Assembly: GCF_900499005.1 (NCBI RefSeq)
Contig: NZ_LS991316.1
Location: 158,190 to 222,189, forward strand
Direction of reading: 5' to 3'
Source: Actinomyces culturomici
GTDB lineage: Bacteria; Actinomycetota; Actinomycetes; Actinomycetales; Actinomycetaceae
DNA: 64,000 nucleotides
Shown: positions 19,210 through 28,444 of the stretch, piece after piece
Layout: each line of letters begins with the position of its first letter
Position numbering within the stretch: the first letter of the stretch is position 1
Translations under genes and position numbers: made by a program
The notes under the pieces: model-generated
What the model saw: only the letters and a program-made list of their open reading frames with translations
The model's database searches: none
Told to the model about the DNA's origin: nothing

Positions 19210-20121
19210 ATGGCCCGCATCGAACTCAAGAGCGTCGAGCAGATGCGGTGGATGCGCCGCGCCGGCCTCGTCGTCGCCGATATCCACGCCTCACTGCGCG
19301 CCACCGTCCGCCCGGGCATCACGACGAAGGAGCTCGACGAGGTATCCGCGGACGCCATCGCGCGCGGGGGCGCCCACTCGAACTTCCTCCACTACAACGG
19401 CTACCCGGCGACGGTGTGCATCTCCGTCAACGACGTCGTCGTCCACGGCATCCCGGACTCGAGGCCCCTCGAGCCCGGCGACCTCGTGAGCTTCGACTGC
19501 GGCGCCTGGATCCCGCAGGGCGGCCGCCAGTGGCACGGCGATGCCGCGTTCTCCGTCGTCGTCGGCGACGAGTTCGTCTCCGACGCGGACTTCGCCGCGG
19601 GGGTCCGGGGGATCGGACGCACCCCGGACGGCGTCTCGGATGCCGCGATGCGGCGCCGCCGCGAGCTCGACGCCGTCACCCGCGAATCCCTGTGGGCGGC
19701 GCTCGCCGCTCTGTCGGGCGCACGGCGCGTTTCGGCCGTCGGCTGCGCCGTCGAAGACGTCGTCGCCGCTCGCGCCGAGGAGTACGGCTGGGAGGCTGGC
19801 ATCATCGAGGAGTACACCGGCCACGGCATCGGCACCGCCATGCACCAGGACCCCGAGGTGCTGAACTTCAACGCCCGCGGGATCTCCGCCAAGCTCAAGC
19901 CGGGCATGGTCCTCGCCGTCGAGCCGATGCTCACCGCCGGCGGCATCGACACCCTCACCGAGGTGGACGACTGGACCGTCCGCACCATCGACGGATCCGA
20001 TGCCGCCCACTGGGAGCACACCATCGCGATCCTTCCCGACGGGATCTCCGTCCTCACGGCGCCCGACTCCGGCGCCGCGGGCCTCGCTCCCTACGGCATC
20101 ACGCCGATCAGCCTCGACTGA
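19210..20121 (+). CDS. map: Type I methionine aminopeptidase
   Basis: 303 residues, starting one base after adk. It removes the initiator methionine. Metal ligands can be recognised in the blocks SFDCGAW, WHGDAAF, YTGHGIG, AVEPML and WEHTI. The TVCISVNDVVVHGIP segment is typical of the family. The protein is slightly longer than enteric MetAP. A palindromic hairpin lies 12 bp after the stop. Confidence 0.97.
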   Translation: MARIELKSVEQMRWMRRAGLVVADIHASLRATVRPGITTKELDEVSADAIARGGAHSNFLHYNGYPATVCISVNDVVVHGIPDSRPLEPGDLVSFDCGAWIPQGGRQWHGDAAFSVVVGDEFVSDADFAAGVRGIGRTPDGVSDAAMRRRRELDAVTRESLWAALAALSGARRVSAVGCAVEDVVAARAEEYGWEAGIIEEYTGHGIGTAMHQDPEVLNFNARGISAKLKPGMVLAVEPMLTAGGIDTLTEVDDWTVRTIDGSDAAHWEHTIAILPDGISVLTAPDSGAAGLAPYGITPISLD

Positions 20122-20133
20122 CGACACTCCACC

Positions 20134-20165
20134 GCCCCGTCCTCGTTCATCGACGAGGGCGGGGC
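20134..20165. repeat. Dispersed palindrome, full copy after map
   Basis: GCCCCGtCCTCGT and ACGAGGgCGGGGC form 13-bp arms around TCATCG; the single mismatch is a G-U pair in RNA. It is the clearest intergenic copy of the family and could serve as a bidirectional terminator, though no T-tract follows. Confidence 0.8.
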
Positions 20166-20277
20166 AGCGCGCTGTTCAGGCGGAGGGGACGGGCCGGCGG
20201 ATCCGGTGGGGGAGGCCCGCCCACCTCCCTCGATCGGACTCCCGGCCGCGGCCTCGTGAACACGCATGTGGCGGCGT

Positions 20278-20370
20278 TGTTGGTGTTTGGCGGCGTTGTT
20301 GGTGTTTGGCGGCGATATTTGGGCCTATTTGCGCCGCCAAATGTCGGGAAACACGCCAAACGCGTGTTGG
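20278..20370. repeat. TTTGGCGG stem-loop element, copy 2
   Basis: GTGTTTGGCGGCG occurs twice, followed by GCGCCGCCAAAT and CGCCAAACGCGTGTTGG. It shares almost its whole length with copy 3 at 20570, including the trailing GGACGGGATG. Confidence 0.8.
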
Positions 20371-20407
20371 ACGGGATGTCGGGGCGGATGGGTGGGCCCG
20401 GTGCCTG

Positions 20408-20545
20408 GTGGAGGGGTTGGCGACAAGAGGAGGGGGTGTAGGTCCTCCACGTGTCGCGAACTCCTCCACTCGGTAAGTGTGGAGCGGGAATGGGTGGGGG
20501 TGAGGCCGGTGAGGTCCTCCACGTGTCGCGAACTCCTCCACTGGG
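20408..20545. repeat. CCTCCAC/CGCGAAC repeat block
   Basis: GTGGAGGGGTTGGCGACAAG (20408) is a near inverted copy of the CGTGTCGCGAACTCCTCCAC that follows at 20450 and again near 20520. The same arrangement recurs at 44724-44850 next to the 19-bp iterons. Confidence 0.7.
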
Positions 20546-20569
20546 GAAGTGTGGTGCTCTGTCCGTGTT

Positions 20570-20660
20570 TGGCGGCTTTGTGGGTGTTTGGCGGCGATAT
20601 TTGGGCCTATCTGCGCCGCCAAACGTCAGGAAACCCGCCAAACGCGTGTTGGACGGGATG
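20570..20660. repeat. TTTGGCGG stem-loop element, copy 3
   Basis: GTGTTTGGCGG twice, then GCGATATTTGGGCC, GCGCCGCCAAACGTC and CGCCAAACGCGTGTTGG. It is nearly identical to copy 2. Confidence 0.8.
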
Positions 20661-20913
20661 CCAGGGCGGTGTGCGGTTCGGGCGCGGTCTCAGGGCGCAG
20701 GAGGGCGAGCTCGACACGGCGTCCTGTTCGGGCGGCGTTTTCCAGGCGAAGTGGGCGAGGCTCGGACGGCCTGCTGTTGAGGCGCAGGGACGAGTCGCTT
20801 CCCTCGAGTGGACGCCCGGCCCCGGCCTCGTCGATCCGCGAACGACGCACGAACGAGCCGAAGGTGAGGCAGTCGACAGCCCCTTCGACTACCACGTCGG
20901 GGGCGCTTTCCCG

Positions 20914-20919
20914 TAAGGT
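20914..20919 (+). promoter_or_regulatory. Candidate -10 box for infA-rpmJ
   Basis: TAAGGT lies about 106 bp before infA. No good -35 is visible, so support is weak. The 20920-21025 stretch is probably leader sequence. Confidence 0.3.
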
Positions 20920-21025
20920 TGATCCTCGGGCGTGTCGCCGCCGGGCTTCACCGTACGCCGACGAGCGCCCCGCGCCCCTCATGGGACGCGCATCATCCGA
21001 TGAACGTAGAGGACAGACGGAGGAT

Positions 21026-21247
21026 ATGGCGAAGAAGGACGGCGTCATCGAAATGGAAGGCACGGTCGTCGAGGCCCTGCCCAATGCGATGTTCCGCGTG
21101 GAGCTGAACAACGGGCACGTTGTTCTCGGCCACATCGCGGGGAAGATGCGACAGCACTACATCCGGATCCTCCCCGAGGACCGGGTCGTCGTCGAGCTCA
21201 GCCCCTACGACCTCTCCCGAGGCCGTATCGTCTACCGCTACAAGTAA
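21026..21247 (+). CDS. infA: Translation initiation factor IF-1
   Basis: 73 residues, an S1-type OB fold. [40 protein letters not shown] and [10 protein letters not shown] are the family pattern. The ATG follows ACGGAGGAT. IF-1 binds the A site during initiation. rpmJ follows after 41 bp. Confidence 0.99.
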   Translation: MAKKDGVIEMEGTVVEALPNAMFRVELNNGHVVLGHIAGKMRQHYIRILPEDRVVVELSPYDLSRGRIVYRYK

Positions 21248-21288
21248 GAAACCGACACTGACCGCCCTCGGGCGGTGGAGGAACCACC

Positions 21289-21402
21289 ATGAAGGTCAAG
21301 CCGAGTGTCAAGAAGATCTGTGACAAGTGCAAGGTGATTCGTCGCCACGGCAACGTCATGGTCATCTGCGACAACCCCAGGCACAAGCAGCGTCAGGGCT
21401 GA
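21289..21402 (+). CDS. rpmJ: 50S ribosomal protein L36, zinc form
   Basis: 37 residues: [19 protein letters not shown] at the start and RHKQRQG at the end. Cys11, Cys14, Cys27 and His32 supply the zinc site. The ATG has a GGTGGAGG site. A small hairpin ACCGCC-CTCG-GGCGGT (21261-21276) ends just before that site. Confidence 0.97.
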   Translation: MKVKPSVKKICDKCKVIRRHGNVMVICDNPRHKQRQG

Positions 21403-21550
21403 GCCCCGCGCGCTGGCGACCCACGGGCCCATAGCCCGACAGCATCACGTCGACCGCCGCAAGGCGACCCCCGGTTCGGAGGCCGGGGCCGGGTGGCTCA
21501 CCCGGAAGACGCGATGACGACCTCCGAGGAACAACTGGAGCACCAACAAC

Positions 21551-21925
21551 ATGGCACGTATTGCCGGTGTCGACCTCCCTCGTGAAAAGCGACTGGAGAT
21601 CGCGCTTACCTACATCTACGGAGTCGGCCGCACCCGCGCCGCCGAGACCCTCGCCGCCACGGGCGTCAGCCCGGACGTCCGCGTCAAGGACGCGACCGAA
21701 GAGGATCTCGTCAAGCTCCGCGAATACATCGAAGCGAACTTCAAGGTCGAGGGCGACCTCCGCCGCGAGGTTCAGGCCGATATTCGCCGCAAGATCGAAA
21801 TCGGCTCCTACCAGGGCCTCCGTCACCGTCGTGGCCTGCCGGTCCACGGTCAGCGCACCAAGACCAACGCCCGCACCCGCAAGGGCCCGAAGCGCACCGT
21901 CGCAGGCAAGAAGAAGGCCAAGTAA
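21551..21925 (+). CDS. rpsM: 30S ribosomal protein S13
   Basis: 124 residues. [20 protein letters not shown] and [20 protein letters not shown] are conserved; the basic tail contacts P-site tRNA. The 148 bp between rpmJ and rpsM hold GC-rich inverted sequence but no gene. Confidence 0.99.
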   Translation: MARIAGVDLPREKRLEIALTYIYGVGRTRAAETLAATGVSPDVRVKDATEEDLVKLREYIEANFKVEGDLRREVQADIRRKIEIGSYQGLRHRRGLPVHGQRTKTNARTRKGPKRTVAGKKKAK

Positions 21926-21932
21926 GGCCTCG

Positions 21933-21954
21933 GGGCCCGTCCCCCGACGGGCCC
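21933..21954 (+). terminator. Hairpin between rpsM and rpsK
   Basis: GGGCCCGTC and GACGGGCCC form a 9-bp stem with a CCCC loop, 8 bp after rpsM. Lying inside an operon and lacking a T-tract, it is more likely a pause or processing site than a full stop. Confidence 0.45.
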
Positions 21955-21986
21955 GAACACGACTGAAGAAGGAACTGTAAAGCAAC

Positions 21987-22397
21987 ATGGCAGCTGCAAA
22001 GACCTCGCGCTCCGGTGCCGCTCGCAAGCCGCGCCGGAAGATCTCGAAGAACGTCACCCACGGGCACGCCTACATCAAGTCGACGTTCAACAACACCATC
22101 GTGTCCCTCACCGACACGACCGGCGCCGTCATCGCCTGGGCCTCCTCCGGCCAGGTCGGTTTCAAGGGCTCCCGTAAGTCCACCCCCTTCGCCGCGCAGC
22201 TCGCGGCCGAGGCGGCGGCTCGTCGCGCCCAGGAGCACGGCATGAAGAAGGTCGACGTCTTCGTCAAGGGCCCCGGCTCCGGCCGTGAGACTGCGATCCG
22301 CTCCCTCCAGGCCGCCGGCCTCGAGGTCGGCTCGATCCAGGACGTCACGCCCCAGGCCCACAACGGCGCCCGCCCCCCGAAGCGCCGCCGCGTCTGA
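21987..22397 (+). CDS. rpsK: 30S ribosomal protein S11
   Basis: 136 residues. [40 protein letters not shown] and [12 protein letters not shown] are diagnostic. S11 lies on the platform near the Shine-Dalgarno helix. rpsD does not follow it here, as in Streptomyces; the next gene is rpoA after 189 bp with no recognisable feature. Confidence 0.99.
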   Translation: MAAAKTSRSGAARKPRRKISKNVTHGHAYIKSTFNNTIVSLTDTTGAVIAWASSGQVGFKGSRKSTPFAAQLAAEAAARRAQEHGMKKVDVFVKGPGSGRETAIRSLQAAGLEVGSIQDVTPQAHNGARPPKRRRV

Positions 22398-22586
22398 TCC
22401 GTCGCATCGGGCAGGCTGCTTCGCCCTCGACGCCCAGGGGCATCCGCGAGGAGCCCACGGGCAGCCGGGTGAACGCCCGCCCCACGTCCGAGTCGGCCGA
22501 TCGGCAGGCTCGCACCCCCTGTCCCGCGAAGGCGGGAACGACTGTCCGGCGTCATATGGCGGGCGCCGGGAAGAAAGGACCACGAC

Positions 22587-23585
22587 GTGCTCATTGCAGA
22601 GCGACCCATCCTCACTGAGGAGAAGGTCAGCGAATTCCGCTCGCGCTTCACGCTCGAGCCCCTCGAGCCCGGATTCGGCTACACCCTGGGCAACTCCCTT
22701 CGTCGCACCCTCCTGTCGTCGATCCCCGGCGCGGCGGTCACCTCGATCCGCATCGACGGCGTCGCGCACGAGTTCCGCACGATCGAAGGCGTGAAGGAGG
22801 ATGTCGCTGAGATCATCCTCAACATCAAGCAGATCGTCCTCTCCTCGGAGATGGACGAGCCTGTCGTGATGTACCTGCGCAAGGCGGGTCCCGGCGAGGT
22901 TCTCGCCGGCGACATCCAGCCCCCGGCCGGCGTGGAGATCCACAACCCGGAGCTCCACCTCGCCACCCTGAACGACAAGGGCCGAATCGAGATCGAACTG
23001 ACCGTCGAGCGCGGACGCGGCTACGTGTCCGCCGCTCAGAACAAGGACCCGCAGGCCGAGCTCTCGCGGATCCCGATCGACTCGATCTACTCGCCCGTCG
23101 TCAAGGTGACCTACAAGGTCGAGGCGACCCGCGTCGAGCAGCGCACCGACTTCGATCGCCTCGTCATCGACGTGGAGACGAAGCCGGCGATCACGCCGCG
23201 CGACGCCCTCGCTTCCGCGGGCAAGACCCTCGTCGAGCTCTTCGGCCTCATGCGCGAGCTCAACGAGGAAGCCGAAGGCATCGAGGTCGGACCGTCCACG
23301 ACGGATGCGACCCTCGCCGCGGACCTCGCCCTGCCGATCGAGAGCCTCAACCTGCAGTCGCGCTCGTACAACGCGCTGCGCCGTCGTGGCATCCTCACCG
23401 TGGGCGAGCTCGTCGCCCACTCCGAGGCCGATCTTCTCGACATCCGCAACTTCGGAACGAAGTCGATCGAAGAGATCAAGGACGCGCTCGCCGCGCTCGG
23501 CATGACCCTCAAGGACTCCGTCATGCCGTCGTACGGGGAGCCCGACTCCGGCTCGATCACGTTCAGCGACGAACAGTCCATCTGA
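22587..23585 (+). CDS. rpoA: RNA polymerase alpha subunit
   Basis: 332 residues with a GTG start after GAAAGGACC. The N-terminal dimerisation domain ([20 protein letters not shown]) is followed by a linker near residue 235 and the C-terminal domain ([35 protein letters not shown]), which contacts UP elements and activators. Confidence 0.99.
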   Translation: MLIAERPILTEEKVSEFRSRFTLEPLEPGFGYTLGNSLRRTLLSSIPGAAVTSIRIDGVAHEFRTIEGVKEDVAEIILNIKQIVLSSEMDEPVVMYLRKAGPGEVLAGDIQPPAGVEIHNPELHLATLNDKGRIEIELTVERGRGYVSAAQNKDPQAELSRIPIDSIYSPVVKVTYKVEATRVEQRTDFDRLVIDVETKPAITPRDALASAGKTLVELFGLMRELNEEAEGIEVGPSTTDATLAADLALPIESLNLQSRSYNALRRRGILTVGELVAHSEADLLDIRNFGTKSIEEIKDALAALGMTLKDSVMPSYGEPDSGSITFSDEQSI

Positions 23586-23627
23586 CCCCGAGCGTCCGAT
23601 GGACGCGAATAATCCGTAGGAGACACA

Positions 23628-24137
23628 ATGCCCACTCCCAAGAAGGGCGCCCGCCTGGGCGGCAGCCCGGCGCACCAGAAGCTGATCCTCGCGAACCTCG
23701 CGACCCAGCTCATCGAGCACCGCGCGATCACCACGACCGAGGCCAAGGCCAAGCTTCTCCAGCCCTACTTCGAGAAGCTCGTCACCAAGGCCAAGCGCGG
23801 CGACATGCACGCCCGCCGCACGGTCGCCAAGAAGATTACGTCGAAGGAAGCCGTTTACCTGCTCTTCGACGAGATCGCTCCGGCGATCGACTCCGAGCGT
23901 CAGGGCGGCTACACCCGTCTGATCCGCGTCGGCAACCGCAAGGGCGACAACGCCCCTCTCATGCGCATCGAGATCGTCCTCGAGAAGCTTGAGAAGAAGG
24001 CCGTCGTGAAGGCCGCTGAGACCACCGCCGCCAAGGCCGCGGAGAAGGTCGAAGAGGCTCCGGTCGAGGAAGCGGCCGAGGCTCCCGCCGAGGAGACCGC
24101 TGCCGAGGAGACGACCGAGGCTGAGAAGGCCGAGTGA
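23628..24137 (+). CDS. rplQ: 50S ribosomal protein L17
   Basis: 169 residues. The core [20 protein letters not shown] through [20 protein letters not shown] is standard L17. A C-terminal Ala/Glu-rich tail of about 45 residues is added, as in other actinobacteria. It closes the alpha operon before a terminator. truA, which commonly follows rplQ, is displaced by about 8 kb. Confidence 0.98.
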   Translation: MPTPKKGARLGGSPAHQKLILANLATQLIEHRAITTTEAKAKLLQPYFEKLVTKAKRGDMHARRTVAKKITSKEAVYLLFDEIAPAIDSERQGGYTRLIRVGNRKGDNAPLMRIEIVLEKLEKKAVVKAAETTAAKAAEKVEEAPVEEAAEAPAEETAAEETTEAEKAE

Positions 24138-24208
24138 TCGACCCGCGTCCGGCTCGGCGCACATAACCGGACGCGATGATCCGCTGATCGCCCCCTGAGG
24201 GCGGACGA

Positions 24209-24241
24209 GGGCGGGGAGGGAATGTTCCCTCCCCGCCCTTT
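24209..24241 (+). terminator. Intrinsic terminator ending the alpha operon
   Basis: GGGCGGGGAGGGAA pairs with TTCCCTCCCCGCCC over 14 bp around TG, followed by TTTCGTC. It separates rplQ from the sugar locus. Confidence 0.85.
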
Positions 24242-24307
24242 CGTCGTGCCCTGCGGGAGGGGTTGTTGTTCGGATCCGAATCTCCCCGCATGAATCTTCG
24301 TTCCCTC

Positions 24308-24343
24308 TTGACCTGGAGTGCACAAGATGATTAAATCGATCCA
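24308..24343 (+). promoter_or_regulatory. Candidate promoter and LacI-type operator of the glucoside operon
   Basis: TTGACC (24308) and TTAAAT (24331) are separated by 17 bp. An imperfect palindrome centred on CG (TTAAATCGATCCA) overlaps the -10, as expected for a LacI-family operator, but symmetry is weak. The region is markedly AT-richer than its surroundings. The 24344-24488 leader shows no gene. Confidence 0.4.
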
Positions 24344-24488
24344 GTAGACATTCGAGCTCCTGATCGTCAGCGAAGACGGGAGGGTGGCGCGTCGCAGAGC
24401 CGCGCGCGACTCCTGAAGGATTGCAGTCCCGCTTCGCATGAGGAAGTGCGGAGCGAAGGAAGGAAATCGTGAAGGAACGGGTGCGGCG

Positions 24489-26162
24489 ATGATGGCTCGG
24501 ACGATCGAGACCTCGACAGGAGTCGACTGGTGGCGCAACGCCTGTGTCTACCAGGTATATCTGCGCTCCTTCAAGGACACAGACGGGGACGGGAATGGGG
24601 ATATCAATGGGCTCCGGGAAGGGCTCGGGCATATCGCGGCTCTGGGGTGCGATGCGATATGGCTCAACCCCATTTTCCGTTCCCCCCAGCGCGACCATGG
24701 ATACGACATCGCCGACTACCGCGACATCGATCCGATGTACGGAACCCTCGAAGACTTCGACCGTCTCCTCGAAGATGCGCACTCCCTGGGGCTGAAGGTC
24801 CTCATGGACATCGTTCCGAACCACTGCTCGGATCAGCACCGCTGGTTCCAGGAAGCGATTCGAGCGGAGGCCGGATCGCCTGCGCGACGCCGTTTTCACT
24901 TCGAATCCGGTCGCGGCGCAAGAGGCGAAGGAGCGCCGAACAGCTGGCAGTCCGTTTTCGGAGGCCCCGCATGGAGCCGTGTCCCCGGAAGCGCCGACGG
25001 GGAGTGGTACCTCCACGCCTTCGACTCCTCGCAACCGGACTTCAACTGGCGGAACGAGGAAGTCCGAGAGGAATTCAACTCGGTCCTCAAATGGTGGTTC
25101 GACCGCGGTGTCGATGGCTTCCGCATCGACGTCGCGCACGGACTCGTCAAAGCCGATCCGATTCCACGGGGCGAAGTCTCGAGCTCGGGAACGGCGGAAG
25201 GGCTGTGGAATCAACCCGAAGTGCACGAGGTCTACCGGCGCTGGAGGGGGATCGCGAATGCTTACGAGCCCAAGCGATACCTGATCGGCGAAGTGTGGGT
25301 GGCGGATCCCCGCTCCTTCCGGCACTACACCGCTGAGGATGAACTGCATCAGGCCTTCGCCTTCGATTTCCTCGTTCAACCCTGGATCGCCGGCAGACTG
25401 CGCCGCGCCATCGACAAGGGCATCGGACTCGCATCCGAAGTCGAAGGACCCGCATGGACCCTGGCGAATCACGATGTGCACCGAGCAGTCACCCGCTACG
25501 GGCAGGAGCAAGTCAATGAGGAACCCGTTCCCGATGACATGCTCGCCTCGGCCCGCAAAACCGGACCCGTCGACCTCACCCTCGGAACGAAGCGCGCCGG
25601 AGCGGCCCTGGCGCTCATGGCCGCCCTGCCGGGGACCATCTACGTCTACCAGGGCGAAGAGCTCGGATTGACCGAGCACCTCGAGCTCGCGCCGAACGAA
25701 CGACAAGACCCGATCTGGTACCGGACCGGCGGCATGCAGATCGGGCGCGACGGATGCCGGATCCCCATGCCCTGGAAGCGCGGCGCGCCCTCGCTCGGAT
25801 TCTCCGAGCAGGCGAGGAAGCATCCCTGGCTGCCCCAGCCCAAGACCTACGAAGGAATGACGAGGGATGAGGAGGCCCTGAACCCCCACTCAATGCTCGC
25901 CCTCTACCGGCGCTTCCTGCGGGCGCGGAACGAACACCGTCACAGCATCACCCATCTCGAATGGCTTCCCCTCGAGCAGACGGATGCTCTCGCATTCGAC
26001 AACGGGGCCTTCGTCTGCGTGACGAACACCGGCTCCACGCCGATCCCCTTCGAGCGGATCGGCGGACTCGGAGGCGTGATCGCCCGAAGCGACGACTCCG
26101 AGCGCGACCTCGTCGAAGGCGACTCGACCGTCTGGTTCGAACGCCTCCCCGCCGAGAGCTGA
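24489..26162 (+). CDS. GH13 alpha-glucosidase (oligo-1,6-glucosidase type)
   Basis: 557 residues from the ATG at 24489 (a second ATG follows directly; an upstream in-frame ATG at 24438 lacks a good site). The order WWRNACVYQVYLRSFKDTDG, DIVPNHCSDQHRW, GFRIDVAHG (nucleophile Asp), IGEVWVAD (acid/base Glu) and LANHDVHR (transition-state Asp) is the GH13 catalytic set. It has no signal peptide, so it probably cleaves imported alpha-glucosides to glucose in the cytoplasm. It leads the ABC transporter operon. Exact linkage preference cannot be read from sequence. Confidence 0.92.
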   Translation: MMARTIETSTGVDWWRNACVYQVYLRSFKDTDGDGNGDINGLREGLGHIAALGCDAIWLNPIFRSPQRDHGYDIADYRDIDPMYGTLEDFDRLLEDAHSLGLKVLMDIVPNHCSDQHRWFQEAIRAEAGSPARRRFHFESGRGARGEGAPNSWQSVFGGPAWSRVPGSADGEWYLHAFDSSQPDFNWRNEEVREEFNSVLKWWFDRGVDGFRIDVAHGLVKADPIPRGEVSSSGTAEGLWNQPEVHEVYRRWRGIANAYEPKRYLIGEVWVADPRSFRHYTAEDELHQAFAFDFLVQPWIAGRLRRAIDKGIGLASEVEGPAWTLANHDVHRAVTRYGQEQVNEEPVPDDMLASARKTGPVDLTLGTKRAGAALALMAALPGTIYVYQGEELGLTEHLELAPNERQDPIWYRTGGMQIGRDGCRIPMPWKRGAPSLGFSEQARKHPWLPQPKTYEGMTRDEEALNPHSMLALYRRFLRARNEHRHSITHLEWLPLEQTDALAFDNGAFVCVTNTGSTPIPFERIGGLGGVIARSDDSERDLVEGDSTVWFERLPAES

Positions 26163-26246
26163 TCCGCCTGCTTATCGACGACCACCGCAGTCGATCCTCA
26201 TGATCGGCGCATCTCCCACACATTCACGACAAGAAAGATGAGCACC

Positions 26247-27530
26247 ATGAAACGCATGATTCCAGCCATCGCGGGAACGGCGGCCCTTCTCGCCCTCGCG
26301 ACGGGCTGCACCACGACCAGCGGCACGGCGCAGTCAACGTCGACTGCCGACGGCGCTCCCGTGGAGGTGACGGTCTGGCACTACTGGGACGGCGCGAACG
26401 CCGACGCCTTCGACGCGCTCGTCCAGAAGTACAACGACTCCCAGGACGCAGTTCGAGTGACGACCTCCAACGTGCCCAACGCCGACTTCCTCACGAAGCT
26501 GAAGACCTCGGCCTCCTCGAATTCCCTGCCCGACATCGCCATCGGCGATCTCGTGTGGATCCCCCAGATGGCCCAGATCGGCGAACTCGCAGACCTCGCC
26601 CCCCTCGTCGATTCCGCGGTGATCGACGACGTGAACCCCGCCCTGCGCGAATACGGCAGCATCGAGGGCAAACAGGTGTCGCTGCCCGTTTCCGCCAACA
26701 ATCTCGCCTACATGTACAACCGGGACGTCTTCACCCGGGCGGGCCTCGATCCTGATGATCCGCCGACGACCTGGGAGGAGCTCGCGAAGCAAGGAGCCGT
26801 CATCGCCGAGAAGACGGGACTGCCGGGCTACGACCTCTTGACGGAGGCCGGTGACAACGGTGAGGGCCTCACCTGGAACTTCCAGGTCAGCCTGTGGCAG
26901 GCCGGAGGAGAATTCCTCACGAAGGACAACTCCGCCGCTGCCTTCAACACCGCGGAGGGCTTGAAAGCCGTCGAATTCTGGAAGTCGCTCATCGATTCCG
27001 GAGTGAGCCGCTACGCGGGGTGGGGAGAATTCGAGAAGGGAGCAGGAGGCTCCGCCCAGGAAGGCTCCTGGATGGTCGGAATCTGGGCGCCCGATCCGCC
27101 CTTCGCCTTCGACGTCGCTCCGCTGCCCATTCCCGAGGGCGGCGTCCAGGCGACGAACCTCGGAGGCGAACAGGCGGTCGTCTTCAACAACTCGGCGGAC
27201 AAGGCGAAAGGAGCAGCGGCATTCCTCGAGTGGTTCCTGCAGGACGAACAGGTCATGAACTGGAGCACGACGACCGGCATGCTCCCCGTCACCCAGTCGA
27301 TGGCCTCCAGCGACGACTACCTCTCATGGGTCAAGGAGAACGAGCCCCGACTCATGCCCTACGTCGAGCAGATGGAGTACGCGCGGACGCGCCCGAACAC
27401 GCCCCTGTACCCGAAGATCTCCTACGCCTTCGCGAAGGAGATGGAGAAGGCCTTCGCCGGAGAAGCGACTCCGCAGGAGGCCCTCGATAACGCCGAGCGC
27501 GCAGTCAACGACGTGATCGCGAACGGCTGA
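26247..27530 (+). CDS. ABC sugar-binding lipoprotein (MalE-like)
   Basis: 427 residues from the ATG at 26247, chosen because AGAAAG lies 9 bp upstream; an ATG at 26238 is also in frame but too close. A lipoprotein signal peptide ends in ALATGC with Cys21 as the lipidated residue. The body is a family 1 solute-binding protein (VWHYWDGANADAFDALVQKY, LPVSANNLAYMYNRDVF, AAFLEWFLQDEQVM). It captures an oligosaccharide, probably maltodextrin or another alpha-glucoside given its neighbours, for the permeases at 27560 and 28441. Confidence 0.92.
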   Translation: MKRMIPAIAGTAALLALATGCTTTSGTAQSTSTADGAPVEVTVWHYWDGANADAFDALVQKYNDSQDAVRVTTSNVPNADFLTKLKTSASSNSLPDIAIGDLVWIPQMAQIGELADLAPLVDSAVIDDVNPALREYGSIEGKQVSLPVSANNLAYMYNRDVFTRAGLDPDDPPTTWEELAKQGAVIAEKTGLPGYDLLTEAGDNGEGLTWNFQVSLWQAGGEFLTKDNSAAAFNTAEGLKAVEFWKSLIDSGVSRYAGWGEFEKGAGGSAQEGSWMVGIWAPDPPFAFDVAPLPIPEGGVQATNLGGEQAVVFNNSADKAKGAAAFLEWFLQDEQVMNWSTTTGMLPVTQSMASSDDYLSWVKENEPRLMPYVEQMEYARTRPNTPLYPKISYAFAKEMEKAFAGEATPQEALDNAERAVNDVIANG

Positions 27531-27559
27531 ATCCGAAGCCGGCTGAGAGGAGGAACGAA

Positions 27560-28444
27560 ATGAAAGCTCGCCACGACGCATTTCGGCGGGACGAAGCGGT
27601 GACCGCAGCGGGTCTGCTCACACCAGCGACCATCATTCTCGCGATATTCACCCTCTATCCGATCCTCTCAGCCGGCTACCTCAGCCTGACCTCCTGGAAC
27701 GGGCTCACGCCGTCGAAGGAATTCATCGGCCTGGGCAACTACACCAGGCTCGCCGCAGACCCGGAATTCCAGAACAGTCTTCTCGTCACCATCGTTTACG
27801 CCTTCGGCGTCTGCATCCTCAGCATCATCTCCGGCCTGACGGTCGCGGCGCTCCTGGACGCCCCGATTCGAGGACGAGCGATCTACCGGACGATCTTCTT
27901 CCTCCCGGTCGTCACCTCATCGGCTGCGGCGGCGATCGTCTGGAAGTACATGTTCGACGACGCCGGACTGGTCAACAAACTCCTCGACGCAGTCGGAGTC
28001 GGAGGGGTCGACTGGCTGCAGAACCGCTGGCTCGCCCTGCTTCTCCTCACGATTCTCACAGTCTGGAAGAACATCGGATTCAACGCGATCCTCTACCTGA
28101 CGGCGATGCAGGCCCTCCCCGTATCCGTATATGAAGCCGCTCAACTCGACGGGGCCTCGGCATGGCAGAGCTTCACGCGGATCACAGTTCCGCTCCTGCG
28201 GCCCATGACATTCTTCGTCTCGATCCAGTCCCTCATCACCGCCTTCCAGTCCTTCGACCTGGCGTATGTATTCACCGAGGGCGGCCCCAGAGGCGGGACC
28301 GATGTGCTCGGCATGCTGATGTACCGACAAGCATTCCGCCTCGATGGCTTCGGGTACGGAGCGGCGATCTCCTTCGTCTCCCTCGCCCTCGTGCTCGCGG
28401 TCACCGCGATCCAATGGCGGGTCACCTCGAAGGAGGAACGATGA
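27560..28444 (+). CDS. ABC sugar permease, MalF type
   Basis: 294 residues, six predicted membrane helices. The EAA loop that contacts the ATPase reads EAAQLDGASAWQSFTRITVP. The ATG follows GAGAGGAGGAA. The stop overlaps the next start (ATGA). No ATP-binding subunit is encoded in the cluster, so an MsmK/MsiK-like shared ATPase elsewhere is needed (inference from family behaviour). Confidence 0.95.
   Translation: MKARHDAFRRDEAVTAAGLLTPATIILAIFTLYPILSAGYLSLTSWNGLTPSKEFIGLGNYTRLAADPEFQNSLLVTIVYAFGVCILSIISGLTVAALLDAPIRGRAIYRTIFFLPVVTSSAAAAIVWKYMFDDAGLVNKLLDAVGVGGVDWLQNRWLALLLLTILTVWKNIGFNAILYLTAMQALPVSVYEAAQLDGASAWQSFTRITVPLLRPMTFFVSIQSLITAFQSFDLAYVFTEGGPRGGTDVLGMLMYRQAFRLDGFGYGAAISFVSLALVLAVTAIQWRVTSKEER

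Larger units (their letters stand above)
20166..20913. other. Gene-free repeat island between map and infA
   Basis: No gene is supported. Two TTTGGCGG stem-loops (20278-20370 and 20570-20660) flank a CCTCCAC/CGCGAAC block (20408-20545). A half-palindrome lies at 20818-20837. The remaining 20660-20815 shows nothing recognisable. Confidence 0.7.

Noticed and set aside
22398..22586. Possible tRNA or structured RNA between rpsK and rpoA
   Set aside because: GC-rich inverted segments are present but no cloverleaf or known leader could be drawn.
21741..25889. A 1382-codon open frame on the minus strand across rpsM to the alpha-glucosidase
   Set aside because: It lies antisense to well-recognised genes, has no family resemblance and arises from third-position GC bias.
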